Source of the DNA: DATLBA01 sp035527275
GTDB taxonomy: Bacteria; Planctomycetota; Phycisphaerae; FEN-1346
Assembly (NCBI GenBank): GCA_035527275.1
Contig: DATLBA010000077.1
Span: forward strand, 1 to 59,606
DNA length: 59,606 nt
Direction: 5' to 3'
The notes under the pieces were generated by a model. It was not told the DNA's origin. It did not search any database and worked only from the letters and a program-made list of their open reading frames with translations. Positions 16,738 through 25,855 of this stretch are shown piece after piece (position 1 is the stretch's first letter; each line of letters opens with the position of its first letter). Position numbers and translations under genes: made by a program.

Positions 16738-17796
16738 TCAGCCGCTCTCCGGTCGCGCGCGACCGACGCCCTCCTGCGCTTCCTCGTCCGTCTCCGTCAC
16801 AAAAAGCCGCTTCAAGAACCCCAATTCCAGCCACATCAGAAGGAATGCCAGGCCAAGCATCACATAGCCGAACGACTGGTGGGCGAACGAGCCCGGATCC
16901 AGGATCGTTTGGCGAATCGACTCAACCTTGGCCGGGTCGTCGAAAAACCTCGCGAGCCACGTGGTCTCGCCCGCCTCCATCGCCTGGCGTGCGAAAAACA
17001 GATGCTCGCTCACGAACGCTATCAACGTCACACGGACAAAATTGCAAAAGACCGCAATCGGAAAAGATGAAATGACGATAACCAGGCGCTCCCACCACGG
17101 CCGCTGATAAATAAACGCCATCATGACACCCAGGGCCACAAAGGCAAACAGCAGGTGCAAGCCGCTGCACGCGCCGGCTACCGTCAGAGGCCCGCTCTCA
17201 AGAATCAGCACGTTATCCTGCCGCGCGACAGCCAGCCCAAGCAATCGCAGCATTGCCTCTGTCGCAATCGCCGACACCCTCTGAAGGGGCAAGGCGATGT
17301 CCTCGTAATACTTCTGCTCCCAGGGAATCATCAGCAGCAGGTACGCCGCCGACACCCAAAGGGTTTTGAGCATTTCCCAACCAAGCAACCACAACAGGGC
17401 CCCCGCCACGACGATCACAAACGTCACCTGGCCCGGATAGCCATGGCGCAGCGCGGATGATGCGATGCGCATGACGCTGCCGACGAGGATAAAGAGCAGC
17501 CCCCAGGGACAGCGCTCAATGCGCCGAGGCGCCCGTTCCTGGAGGCGGTAGTGTGCGATGAGCACGGCGATGACGGGGATCAGATACCCGTGCCCCCATG
17601 TGCCGCCCTGGGTCCGCCATTGTGCCTCCCAGAGGGTAAGGGGTGTCCAGTAAGCCCATGCGATGAGGCCCGCGACCGGCAGGATTCGCAGGACCGCGCG
17701 GGGCGTGAGGACGTTGTTCCAGTTCCACGGCATACGGGTCCCGCCGGCTCCGCTGTGGTCCGCCAACGTGCTGCCTGCCACCTGCGCCTCAGCCAA
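16738..17796 (-). CDS. xrt: Exosortase
   Basis: 352 aa from TTG 17796, or 331 aa from ATG 17733; the better ribosome site is not obvious. It has eight or so transmembrane helices. The exosortase triad is present: Cys210 in GACSGLHLL, Arg255 in NFVRVT and His306 in SFAHQSFGY. Family members are membrane transpeptidases that cut PEP-CTERM tails and are thought to hand proteins to the exopolysaccharide. It lies between the Wza-like and EpsI genes in one operon. A PEP-CTERM protein that could be its substrate is encoded at 46206-47723. The subfamily was not determined. Confidence 0.92.
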   Translation of the reverse strand: MAEAQVAGSTLADHSGAGGTRMPWNWNNVLTPRAVLRILPVAGLIAWAYWTPLTLWEAQWRTQGGTWGHGYLIPVIAVLIAHYRLQERAPRRIERCPWGLLFILVGSVMRIASSALRHGYPGQVTFVIVVAGALLWLLGWEMLKTLWVSAAYLLLMIPWEQKYYEDIALPLQRVSAIATEAMLRLLGLAVARQDNVLILESGPLTVAGACSGLHLLFAFVALGVMMAFIYQRPWWERLVIVISSFPIAVFCNFVRVTLIAFVSEHLFFARQAMEAGETTWLARFFDDPAKVESIRQTILDPGSFAHQSFGYVMLGLAFLLMWLELGFLKRLFVTETDEEAQEGVGRARPESG

Positions 17797-17831
17797 TCGG
17801 GACCCTTTCCCACATCTGCCGCCGTGACCGA

Positions 17832-19643
17832 TTAGAAAAATGTCTCAAAAATCGGATGAAGGGAGTCGGTCCACGGGTAGAAGTTTGCGAAGTTCGTGTC
17901 ATACACGGCGCCAAGGCCGTAGGTGGCCCGGAAGGCGTTGCGTAAGACGGCGTTGAAGATGGCCCCCTGGTCCGTCCCGACACGAATAAGATCTTCCGGC
18001 TGGACGTAAAAGTCCGGCGATTCGCCTCGCGCAATCTTCGCCACATCCACGTAAATAATCTCTTCCTCGGTTTCTGAAATTCGCCGGACCACCTCGGTCC
18101 GCCAGGGAACCGCCACCGCCGTGAGGCCGCCCGCGGCCGCCACCGCCTGAAGCAGGGTGATCTTGCGCCCCGTCAGGCTGTAAACGCCCGGCCGGGCCAC
18201 GTATCCTGTCATGTAGAAATCGCCTATGGGCGGCGAAGGAATCGTAATCACATCGCCGTCGCGCAGGACAAGGTTCTGCGTCGGGTCGCCGGCCTGGAGC
18301 GCCTCGACGTCGAAGCGAATGATGCGCTTCAACTGGCCGGCCCCCTGCACGACACCCTCGCGGCGAAGTTTGCTTTCGAGCGCCAGGCGCGATTCCTCGG
18401 CCGACGGAATCGCCTCCTCTTCGGCGACCGCCACCTCGACCTCTTCAACCTCCTCGGGGGCTTCGGGGACCTCGGGCACTTCCGGAACCGCCGGGACGGC
18501 TTCCTCCACCTTCGGCTTGACCTCGACCCATTTGCCGTCCGACCAGACCCAACGCCCGAGTTCCCCCTCCTCCTCCGCGAGCGCTTCGGCAACCTCGGGG
18601 GGAACCGCTTCCTCTGCATTCGCGGCAGGGGGCCGCTCCTCGGCGGCTGCGGCTTCCGCTTCTTCTATTCTTTTCACTTCCGGCATTTCACCCTCGGCCA
18701 TCTTCTGAAGCAGATCACGGACCTCCTGGTCGGCCTCTGCGGCATGCTCCGCCGCTTCCGGCACACGCGCCGGGGCTTCCGCTGCGGGCTCGCCCTCGGG
18801 TGCCCTCTCCACCCCTTCCTCAGGGGCCTTTTCGGTCCCCGGCTCGGCCGGCGGCGGGACCTCCTCTGGCGGGGCGGCGCCTTCCTCCGCCTCCGCGGCC
18901 GCCGGGGCCAGTTCAAGCATCACCATGTCGGCTTCCTCAGGCGAGTATTCGCGGACGACATACCCATAGTCCTCAACTATTTGGACGACGCCGCCCGCCT
19001 GCGCGAGCAGTTCCAGAAGCGTCATGTCCTGCTCCAGCAGGGGATACCGGCCTGGACGAAACACGCCGTTCAGCACGGAAACCGCAAGGTTCCGATACTC
19101 CATCACGAACACGTTGACCTGGGGATCGATGATGTAGTCCGGTTCGAGCATGTCGGACAGTTTCTCCTCCAGGCCGCGCGCCGTCAGACCCGCACACTTC
19201 ACCGAGCCGAGATAGCGCATCGTGAGGTTCCCGCTCTGGGTGATTCGCTGCCGGACAATGTAAGGCTGGCCGGGGGTAATTAGTTCAAACACCGTGATGT
19301 CAATCAGGTCCCCGGATCCGAGGATATAGTCTTTTTCGGGGCGCTTGAGATCGTCGGGCGTCGGGCCCGGAAACTGTTCTTCGGGTTGAATCTCGCGCTG
19401 AATCCAATAGTTCTCGGACTTGACAATTGGATTGCGGATACGCTGGATCTGTTGGGGCTTGCTGATTACCCACGGCAACCAGTTGACGCGCCCTATCTCG
19501 TTCTGCGCGCAACCGGCGACAAAAGAGCCGAGCACTCCGAGGGTTCCGATCCAGATGAGCGCTCTTGCTCGAACAACGCGGCGAAGCAGCGTTCTGCTCG
19601 CGAACGGATGTGTTTTGATCACGTCTCGGCTCCTTAGGTCCAT
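17832..19643 (-). CDS. Wza-like polysaccharide export lipoprotein with an acidic Pro/Glu insert
   Basis: 603 aa from ATG 19643 (G-rich site upstream). A basic N-terminus and hydrophobic segment end in a lipobox-like VAGC (Cys ~43). A polysaccharide export (PES) domain follows (YILGSGDLIDITVFE, ~105-190), then a first SLBB domain (GVFRPGRYPLLEQDMTLLELL). Next is a ~185-residue Pro/Ala/Glu-rich stretch (about 18360-18920) and a second SLBB domain (GYVARPGVYSLTGRKITLL). Family members form the outer-membrane export channel for exopolysaccharide. It is the promoter-proximal gene of the operon ending at 6947. The insert has no visible fold and may be a spacer. Confidence 0.9.
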   Translation of the reverse strand: MDLRSRDVIKTHPFASRTLLRRVVRARALIWIGTLGVLGSFVAGCAQNEIGRVNWLPWVISKPQQIQRIRNPIVKSENYWIQREIQPEEQFPGPTPDDLKRPEKDYILGSGDLIDITVFELITPGQPYIVRQRITQSGNLTMRYLGSVKCAGLTARGLEEKLSDMLEPDYIIDPQVNVFVMEYRNLAVSVLNGVFRPGRYPLLEQDMTLLELLAQAGGVVQIVEDYGYVVREYSPEEADMVMLELAPAAAEAEEGAAPPEEVPPPAEPGTEKAPEEGVERAPEGEPAAEAPARVPEAAEHAAEADQEVRDLLQKMAEGEMPEVKRIEEAEAAAAEERPPAANAEEAVPPEVAEALAEEEGELGRWVWSDGKWVEVKPKVEEAVPAVPEVPEVPEAPEEVEEVEVAVAEEEAIPSAEESRLALESKLRREGVVQGAGQLKRIIRFDVEALQAGDPTQNLVLRDGDVITIPSPPIGDFYMTGYVARPGVYSLTGRKITLLQAVAAAGGLTAVAVPWRTEVVRRISETEEEIIYVDVAKIARGESPDFYVQPEDLIRVGTDQGAIFNAVLRNAFRATYGLGAVYDTNFANFYPWTDSLHPIFETFF

Positions 19644-19971
19644 CCCACCCCCCCCGGCCCACCAATCGTTCCCTGTGATGGGCACACAATCCCCACCCCC
19701 CACACCAGAGCCATTGCCTCTGGACCGGACCATTGTACCGGCACACCTTACGGTGTCAAGCGCGGGAATCCACGCCCTGACCCCCTGTCGCAGGCCTTGC
19801 AACGCCGGTCATGTTTGCAGGGTTCGCTACCCTTCGAGTGACAGAAGCACCTATTGCAGAACCTCCATGCCGCTGCAATCGACACTTCGTCCCTCAACGC
19901 TTCATCCAATCCGGATAAACCGTTCCCTCCGAAGACATCCCATAGCCACCGCCACACGGCCCGTGCAAGTG
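19644..19971. other. Intergenic region holding the exopolysaccharide promoter; no gene seen
   Basis: 328 bp between two leftward genes. It contains the strong promoter at 19732-19759 and, in the predicted leader, a small hairpin (CCAGAG with CTCTGG). Possible reading frames here are short, cysteine/arginine-rich and without ribosome sites, so I call no gene. Confidence 0.6.
19732..19759 (-). promoter_or_regulatory. Strong promoter of the exopolysaccharide/exosortase operon
   Basis: On the minus strand, a perfect TTGACA (19759-19754), a 16-nt spacer and TACAAT (19737-19732). Transcription should start near 19725, giving a leader of about 80 nt before ATG 19643. It is the best -35 box in the window. 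No sigma-54 pattern was found here, although some exosortase systems use one. Confidence 0.75.
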
Positions 19972-22900
19972 TCAGTATCGAAGGACCACGTCGCCTCCGA
20001 GGCCGAACTCCACAACGTTGTAATCGGCGCGGAAGGCGCTCGGTGGCCCCATGACACGCCCGCCCGGCCCCGTTGAGCCCAAGAACGAGGACGGTGAGAC
20101 AAGGTAAAGTTCCCCCTCCCTGCGGTGATGGGGTCCCAGCGCGTTTCTCAGACTCGTCGTCAGAGTAATCGCCAGGCGGTTCCGGCCGGGCCGCAGCAGC
20201 GCCCCAACCGGCACGGTGCGGCTTCGCCCCTGGGGTCCTGCGGGGAGGGCCGTCCACACAACACCGGCCTCCTGACCGTTGACCTCGACCGTGGCCGTGA
20301 CGGCTGCGAACGGCGGCAGCTCCAGAACAGCGTGCGGCGAGGGATTCCCCCGGAGCAACACCTCTTTTCCCAGTGTCATCCGACCTGCGTAAAAAGGATA
20401 CCCGTCGCGTTCCAAGCGGGACCCGGTGGTGTCGTCCGGTTCCTCGACCAGCGCCGGCTTTCCGAGCATCCACCGGCTGCCGCGCGGACCGCGCTTGGTT
20501 CCCTTTGGAAAAGCCACGCCGAAATCACCCACCAGGTAAACCGCCTCCAGTTCCACCTCGGGGTAGGCAGTCCGCATTTCCCACCCATTGGACTGGTTCA
20601 GGAGGGCGGCCCGCGTGGTCGGCTTGATCGACCATGGCCGCCGCAGGTCGATGAGGTTGCCCCCGCGCCGCACGAACGGCGTGATGTCCACCCGTCGCAG
20701 CGTGCTGTCCCACCACGGCCCATTGTCGCTCAAGGGGGTGCGCATACCGCCATACCACATCTCCCATGCCTCCGGCTGCTCGAGCACCAATCCGAACCGC
20801 CGCCCCGTCGCGTCTGGAATCCGAGAGTTGAACTTGAATCGCAGGACCACCGCTTCTTCCAAGTTACGACGAATCAGTTCCTGTTGAATGTCAATGATGG
20901 GCATGGGGTCGGAGTATGAGCCCTCATCCGTCCGCCACTGGGCCGTATCGAGAACCAGAACATTCGGATCGTGCCGGCGCAGGTTCCATCGTCCGCGGAG
21001 AACTTTCCGCCGTCGGGGCGCCGGAGACTCGGCGCGGACGTTCACTTTCGCTCCGGCCGGCCTCACCAAAAAAAGCGCGCTGGCGCGCGGCCCGAAGGTC
21101 CACAGGACGGTCGTGCGCCGCCCGCGCCGCCGCGACCGGACCTTGTGGACTTCGCCCGTATTGGGGTCCAGTCGGACCGGCGTGCCCGCAACGGGTAGGC
21201 GCAAGCGCGTCTTCACGGTTCGATCGGGATCGGTGTTGAGGAAGAAAAAGACGTGGTCTTTCCCAACCCGGCGCCATTGGGCGAGCACGGCGCCGACATC
21301 TTTTCCGCCGGGCGTGAGCACTTCGAGTTTCGGCGACAGCGCCCGGCGAAGAGCGGCCCGCCCATTCGGACTCCTGAGATTAACACGCGTGCAGCGTCGC
21401 GCAAGGCGCCCCACCTTATCCGACGGTTCGCCGTCCACGTGGTCCGGCACGCGGCCGGCAAACACGATGCGTCCGCCGGACCGTTTGAATCGCCCAAGCA
21501 GCCGCACTGTGCTCTTGCGCAAATTCGAGGCGTCCGGGACGACCACGACCCCGTACCGGCGCGCCCCCACCACAAGAGTGCCCTTGGAGGCGCGGCCGTG
21601 GCGTTCCAGAATCAACTCGTCGCCGAAGTGAAAGTCGGCATGGGTCGCCAGGATGGCTTCCGCCAGGTTCCGGAGGCGTTCGTCCAGTTTATCCACTGCC
21701 GCGTGATCCAGCGGGCTATACTCGGCCCAGGCGCTGGAAATCGGATGGATAACCAGGACGTCGGCCACCGCCGTCCCCTCTGTCAGGACCGACAGCAGCC
21801 GGGCCGCATAATCGTTCCATAAATAGTAGCGTGACCACCAGGGCTGATGGTAATGAAGGCTCGGCGGCCAATCACGTTTGCGGCAGCCCCGCAGCGTGAA
21901 AGACGAAAGGTGCTGGCACACTCGGTTGACGCCGAGGACGAATTGCCACTCGGCGATCCAGCGCAGGTCGTCGAAACTCGTGTTCCAGCCCGAACCACCG
22001 AACATCTCGCTCAGGACCTCCGGCCGGTCCAGTTGCGCCGCCACGCTCGCGACCTGTTTGACGAGCACAGGGCTCCCCAGCCGGCGCCCCAGATGGTCGA
22101 TGCCGGGAATGTGCATGTATTCATAATGCGGCATGGCGGCGCCGATGCACTCGACCTGGCTCCGCAGCGTGTCCTCACCCATCATATGGCCTGTCAGCGC
22201 CAAGCCGTTCCGGTCGCACCACTGGAACACCGGCAGCGTCCACGCCAGCAGGAACAGGCGCGTCATGGATTCGTAGAAATCGAAGCGGACCTTGCGATAA
22301 TTTTCCTCCGGGAAAAACAGGGCTGGCAGATGGTCCACCACGTCGTAGCCGCACGACCGCTCGAAAAACCGCCGCAGTTCCGCCGACCAGGGAACACGAT
22401 GACCGCCCGTCCCGCACTGCGGCTCGTCCGTAAAGATACCCGGAATCCGGCAGCCGAGTTCGCGCGTCAGCGATTCCCGGTAAACCTCGTACGTCTGCTT
22501 AAGAAACTCCTCGGTGACCTCGCGGCTAAACACATCGACATACGTGCCAAGCCGGTGAACAAAATGGAGGACCACCTCGCCCGGCGCAGGTTCCAAATGG
22601 CAGACGCGGTGGGGATCGTCAACGCGGCGAAAATCCGTGTACCCGCCCCTGCCGTTCTCCTTCGCCACGAACACCACGACGGTCCGCTCCGACGGTTCCC
22701 AGGTCTTCGGGTTAATAGGCTCGAACACCAGGTGCTTGTCGCGAAACGCCTCGCGGCCGGCATAGACGCGGCCCGAACAGGCGCCGCTCGGCCAACAATC
22801 CTCGTCGTACAGCCAGGATGCGGTGCCCGTGTGACGGCCCTCTTCGACGGCGGCACAAACGGCTGTCATCCACTCGGGACCGAGGTAGGGGGTGACCAGG

Positions 22901-23067
22901 CCCCGGCGCGCGTGCATGAAGTGGCCGCCCAGCCCTCCTTTGGCCATCTCGCGCACCTGTCGCCGAATCTCCTCCGGATCCAGCACATCGTTCCAGGACC
23001 AGAACGTCAGGGGCCGCACGTCGCGCCCGTTGTGCCCGGCGTCCTCGAATCGCTGCAGCAAATCCAT
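19972..23067 (-). CDS. Large glycoside hydrolase, GH106 (alpha-L-rhamnosidase)-like
   Basis: 1031 aa; ATG 23067 follows GGGAG. The N-terminal half carries phrases typical of GH106-type proteins: TFWSWNDVLDPEEI, GGHFMHARRGLVTPYLG, SWLYDEDCWPSG, GIFTDEPQ and LSEMFGGSGW. The acidic residues in the last two are candidate catalytic groups. The C-terminal third looks like beta-sandwich sugar-binding modules (ATVEVNGQEAGVVW). There is no signal peptide, so it is probably cytoplasmic or released by another route. It lies 17 nt downstream of murD in the same direction. The exact substrate is not evident; rhamnosidase is inferred from the family. Confidence 0.75.
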   Translation of the reverse strand: MDLLQRFEDAGHNGRDVRPLTFWSWNDVLDPEEIRRQVREMAKGGLGGHFMHARRGLVTPYLGPEWMTAVCAAVEEGRHTGTASWLYDEDCWPSGACSGRVYAGREAFRDKHLVFEPINPKTWEPSERTVVVFVAKENGRGGYTDFRRVDDPHRVCHLEPAPGEVVLHFVHRLGTYVDVFSREVTEEFLKQTYEVYRESLTRELGCRIPGIFTDEPQCGTGGHRVPWSAELRRFFERSCGYDVVDHLPALFFPEENYRKVRFDFYESMTRLFLLAWTLPVFQWCDRNGLALTGHMMGEDTLRSQVECIGAAMPHYEYMHIPGIDHLGRRLGSPVLVKQVASVAAQLDRPEVLSEMFGGSGWNTSFDDLRWIAEWQFVLGVNRVCQHLSSFTLRGCRKRDWPPSLHYHQPWWSRYYLWNDYAARLLSVLTEGTAVADVLVIHPISSAWAEYSPLDHAAVDKLDERLRNLAEAILATHADFHFGDELILERHGRASKGTLVVGARRYGVVVVPDASNLRKSTVRLLGRFKRSGGRIVFAGRVPDHVDGEPSDKVGRLARRCTRVNLRSPNGRAALRRALSPKLEVLTPGGKDVGAVLAQWRRVGKDHVFFFLNTDPDRTVKTRLRLPVAGTPVRLDPNTGEVHKVRSRRRGRRTTVLWTFGPRASALFLVRPAGAKVNVRAESPAPRRRKVLRGRWNLRRHDPNVLVLDTAQWRTDEGSYSDPMPIIDIQQELIRRNLEEAVVLRFKFNSRIPDATGRRFGLVLEQPEAWEMWYGGMRTPLSDNGPWWDSTLRRVDITPFVRRGGNLIDLRRPWSIKPTTRAALLNQSNGWEMRTAYPEVELEAVYLVGDFGVAFPKGTKRGPRGSRWMLGKPALVEEPDDTTGSRLERDGYPFYAGRMTLGKEVLLRGNPSPHAVLELPPFAAVTATVEVNGQEAGVVWTALPAGPQGRSRTVPVGALLRPGRNRLAITLTTSLRNALGPHHRREGELYLVSPSSFLGSTGPGGRVMGPPSAFRADYNVVEFGLGGDVVLRY

Positions 23068-23084
23068 GCCCCCGCTCCCTTGTT

Positions 23085-24593
23085 TCAGGCGTCCGGCCCG
23101 GCCTCCGACGTCCGCCGGCCGAGTGGGTTCATTCCCATCCGAAGTGCCGCGCGGCGAAACGCTTCGCCGCGATACTCGTAGTTCTCAAACATGTCCCAAC
23201 TCGCATGGCCGGGCGCGAGCAAAACGACGTCCCCCGGCCGGGCCAGGCGCACGGCGAGCCGGACGGCCTCGTTCATCCCATCGGCTCGCTCGACAACCGG
23301 CCCGGCGCCTCGAAGCGCTTCGGCCAGTGACCCGGCTGTGGCGCCCAGGAGAATTACCGCCTGCGTTCCCTCGCGGGCGGCCTGAAGGAGCGGCGAGGGG
23401 TCCACGCCCTTGTCATAACCGCCCGCAATGAGAACCACCGGCTCGTCAAACGCCTCGACGGCCGCCCGCGCGGCCGCCGGCGTCGTCGCCTTGCTGTCAT
23501 CCACGAATAGGACCTCGCCCAGTCGCCCGATAGGCTGAAGGCGATGAGGCAGCGGCCGGAAGGAGGCAACGGCCTCCTGGACAACTTCCGGAGGTGTGCC
23601 GAGCAGGCGCGCCGCTGTCGCAGCCGCCAACACATTGGAGAGGTTGTGCCGGCCCCGCAGAGGCACCCGCCCCGCCAAGTCCGCCCGCTCCTCCAGCCCC
23701 CCCAGACGCATGACCAGGGTCGTGCCGTCGAGAAACGCACCCTCCTCAAGGGGTTTCTCCATCGAATAATGCACGGCGCGGCCGGGCGTCTCGATGCCCC
23801 ACGAGCCTACTTCCGAGTCGTCGGCGTTGAGAACGGCTACGTCGTCCGCTCCCTGGAAACGGAGGATGTTCTTTTTGGCGTCGATGTAGGCTTCCATCGT
23901 GCCGTGGCGGTCGAGATGATTTTCGCTGATGCACGTGACGACGGCCACGTGCGGGCTCCAGCCCACGCCGGCCAGATCCTCCAGTTGAAAACTCGACAAT
24001 TCCAGGACGACCACCTCCTCCGGCTCGATGGTCTCGACCTCATCCAGGAGGCTCTTTCCGATGTTGCCGCCCACGCGCGTCGGGCGCGAACGCTTGAGCA
24101 TCGCCCCCGCCAGGGCCGTCGTCGTGCTCTTACCGCTCGACCCTGTCACCCCGACGATCCGCGCCGGGCACAAGGCGACGAACAGGTTCATTTCAGAGGT
24201 GATTTCGGCGCCGGCCTCGGCGGCCATCGCCAGGTAGGGAGACGATTTCGGGACGGCCGGACTGGCAACCACCGCGTCGGCGCCGGTGAAGTCGGCCGGC
24301 CGGTGACCACCCAGGTGGAACGTAATCGGCCAGTCCTCCAGCGCCCGGACGCTCGGGGCCAGCGCCTCGGCCGTCTTCAAATCCGTTACGGTGACGCGCG
24401 CGCCGCGCCGAGCAAAGTAGCGTGCCGCGCCCACCCCACCGCCGAACAAACCCAGCCCCATAATCGTAACGGCTCGGCCAGTCCAGTCGCCCCCCGCCGG
24501 GGTGAGGTACCCCGGAAGGTAAACCTTTCCGCGCGGTGCACGGCAAGGTCGGCCGGGCGGCCCGTATGGGGGGGTCTTGCCGGTGGCCTCCAT
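23085..24593 (-). CDS. murD: UDP-N-acetylmuramoyl-L-alanine--D-glutamate ligase
   Basis: 502 aa from ATG 24593, which has AGGAGG 3-4 nt upstream. This leaves ~40 residues before the usual MurD beginning (GRAVTIMGLGLFGGGVGAA), so a later start is possible. The ATP loop is GVTGSSGKSTTTA. GGNIGKSL, SSFQLEDL, SENHLDRHGTMEAY (carbamylated-lysine and nucleotide region) and VDDSKATTPAA are all in the Mur ligase order. The enzyme adds D-glutamate to UDP-MurNAc-L-Ala in the cytoplasm for peptidoglycan. It sits between pyrF and the glycoside hydrolase rather than in a division-cell-wall cluster. Confidence 0.93.
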   Translation of the reverse strand: MEATGKTPPYGPPGRPCRAPRGKVYLPGYLTPAGGDWTGRAVTIMGLGLFGGGVGAARYFARRGARVTVTDLKTAEALAPSVRALEDWPITFHLGGHRPADFTGADAVVASPAVPKSSPYLAMAAEAGAEITSEMNLFVALCPARIVGVTGSSGKSTTTALAGAMLKRSRPTRVGGNIGKSLLDEVETIEPEEVVVLELSSFQLEDLAGVGWSPHVAVVTCISENHLDRHGTMEAYIDAKKNILRFQGADDVAVLNADDSEVGSWGIETPGRAVHYSMEKPLEEGAFLDGTTLVMRLGGLEERADLAGRVPLRGRHNLSNVLAAATAARLLGTPPEVVQEAVASFRPLPHRLQPIGRLGEVLFVDDSKATTPAAARAAVEAFDEPVVLIAGGYDKGVDPSPLLQAAREGTQAVILLGATAGSLAEALRGAGPVVERADGMNEAVRLAVRLARPGDVVLLAPGHASWDMFENYEYRGEAFRRAALRMGMNPLGRRTSEAGPDA

Positions 24594-24618
24594 TCGCCTC
24601 CTACCTTCGGCGTCCAGG

Positions 24619-25581
24619 TCACGCCGTGGCAGCGCGGCGAGCGAGGGCCTCGGCCAGCGCGGCTTTCAACTCGACCGCCGCCACCTCGATGGCCTCTTCC
24701 CAGTTGACTTCGCCCAGATGCTCGTACTCGGGCCGCTCCCAGGCGTAGATGACGTTGCGGGAAACCGTGACCAGCGCCCCCCATCCGTCGTCGTGGAACG
24801 CCTGCGTGGCATCGTCGATCGAGGCGCCTTGAGCCCCGACCCCCGGCACCAACAGGAGGCTGTTCGGCATCAGGGCCCTCAGCAGTTTGGTGTCGTCGGG
24901 ATAGGTCGCGGCGACGACGGCGCCGAGGAGGCTGTAGCCCGAGTCCCCGAGGCAGCCCGCCTGGTTCGCCCACTCGTTGACGCGCTCGGCGACCCGCTCA
25001 AACACGCGCCGCCCCTCCTCGTCTCTGAAATCCTGGAAATCCTTCGCCGAGGGGTTCGTAGTCCGCACGATAACAAACACGCCCCGGCCGCCACGCTTGG
25101 CGGCGTCGATGAACGGCTGCACGCCGTCACTGCCGAAGTACGGGTTCACCGTGGCGGCGTCCACCGTGACGGTCCGCTCCTGCTCGCCTTCACCGATGAA
25201 AACTTCTTCGAGGTGGGCCACGGCATATGCCTCGGCCGTCGAGCCGATGTCCGCCCGCTTGACGTCGCCGATGACCAGCAGGCCCTGTTCGCGGGCGTAG
25301 TCGGCGACCTCGAAATAGGCCCGCATACCGCTCGGGCCACACCACTCAAAATAGGCGCTCTGGAGTTTGACGCACGGCACCTGCCCGGCGACGATGTCGA
25401 TGACGCTCTGACAGAACTCGCGGGCCGCGGCCGCCTGTTCGCTCAGGCCCCCCCTCGAACTGGCCGCAATCTCGCGGATCTGTTTCGGCAGACGCTCGTA
25501 CACCGGGTCGAGCCCGATGCACAGGGGGGCCTGCTTCGCCTCGATGGCATCGAGCATCCGGTCTGCAAAGTGTTCGGCCAC
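24619..25581 (-). CDS. pyrF: Orotidine 5'-phosphate decarboxylase, type 2
   Basis: 320 aa from GTG 25581 (GGGGAGA upstream). LCIGLDPVYERLP opens the barrel. The catalytic array is GDVKRADIGSTAEAY (Asp106, Lys108, Asp111). The phosphate-binding end includes LLLVPGVGAQGA. The length and the DIGSTA sequence mark the long type 2 subfamily. It converts OMP to UMP, the last step of pyrimidine synthesis. The murD start is 25 nt downstream, so the genes are probably co-transcribed. The upstream side carries the remnant of truD on the other strand. Confidence 0.93.
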   Translation of the reverse strand: MAEHFADRMLDAIEAKQAPLCIGLDPVYERLPKQIREIAASSRGGLSEQAAAAREFCQSVIDIVAGQVPCVKLQSAYFEWCGPSGMRAYFEVADYAREQGLLVIGDVKRADIGSTAEAYAVAHLEEVFIGEGEQERTVTVDAATVNPYFGSDGVQPFIDAAKRGGRGVFVIVRTTNPSAKDFQDFRDEEGRRVFERVAERVNEWANQAGCLGDSGYSLLGAVVAATYPDDTKLLRALMPNSLLLVPGVGAQGASIDDATQAFHDDGWGALVTVSRNVIYAWERPEYEHLGEVNWEEAIEVAAVELKAALAEALARRAATA

Positions 25582-25679
25582 GTTTTTCTCCCCGCTCTAG
25601 GCACGTCGTGCTTCTTACCCTGATGGCTGGACTTGCAAAAGCGCAGGAGTGTATGCAGGGGGGACGCCAATTGCAAGGA

Positions 25680-25832
25680 TTTTCCCCACCCGGCGGGCGG
25701 CGGCTGCTTCGCGTACTCCTCTCCGACGTGCACCTGGAGGCCGACGGCGACGACCTCCTGCTGGCCTTTGCGCTTCCGCCCGGCGCCTACGCGACGGTGC
25801 TCCTGGCGGAGATCACGAAGTCGCCGACCTGA
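25680..25832 (+). pseudogene. truD: 3' remnant of a truD-like tRNA pseudouridine synthase gene
   Basis: About 50 codons (LLRVLLSDVHLEADGDDL, then LAFALPPGAYATVLLAEITKS and a stop) read like the extreme C-terminus of TruD, whose family commonly ends in a FxLPPGxYATVLLREL-type sequence. Upstream in the same frame there are only ~24 unrelated codons from 25608, and the opposite strand is the start of pyrF. The catalytic domain is therefore absent and this is a broken gene end. The match is by recalled family pattern, not an alignment. Confidence 0.6.
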
Positions 25833-25855
25833 GGCCCTGTGGCCGCTACGCCGCC

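Noticed and set aside
19748..20473. Leftward frame spanning the gap before the exopolysaccharide operon
   Set aside because: It overlaps the glycoside hydrolase gene in another frame, is Arg/Gly/Cys-rich and contains the operon promoter.
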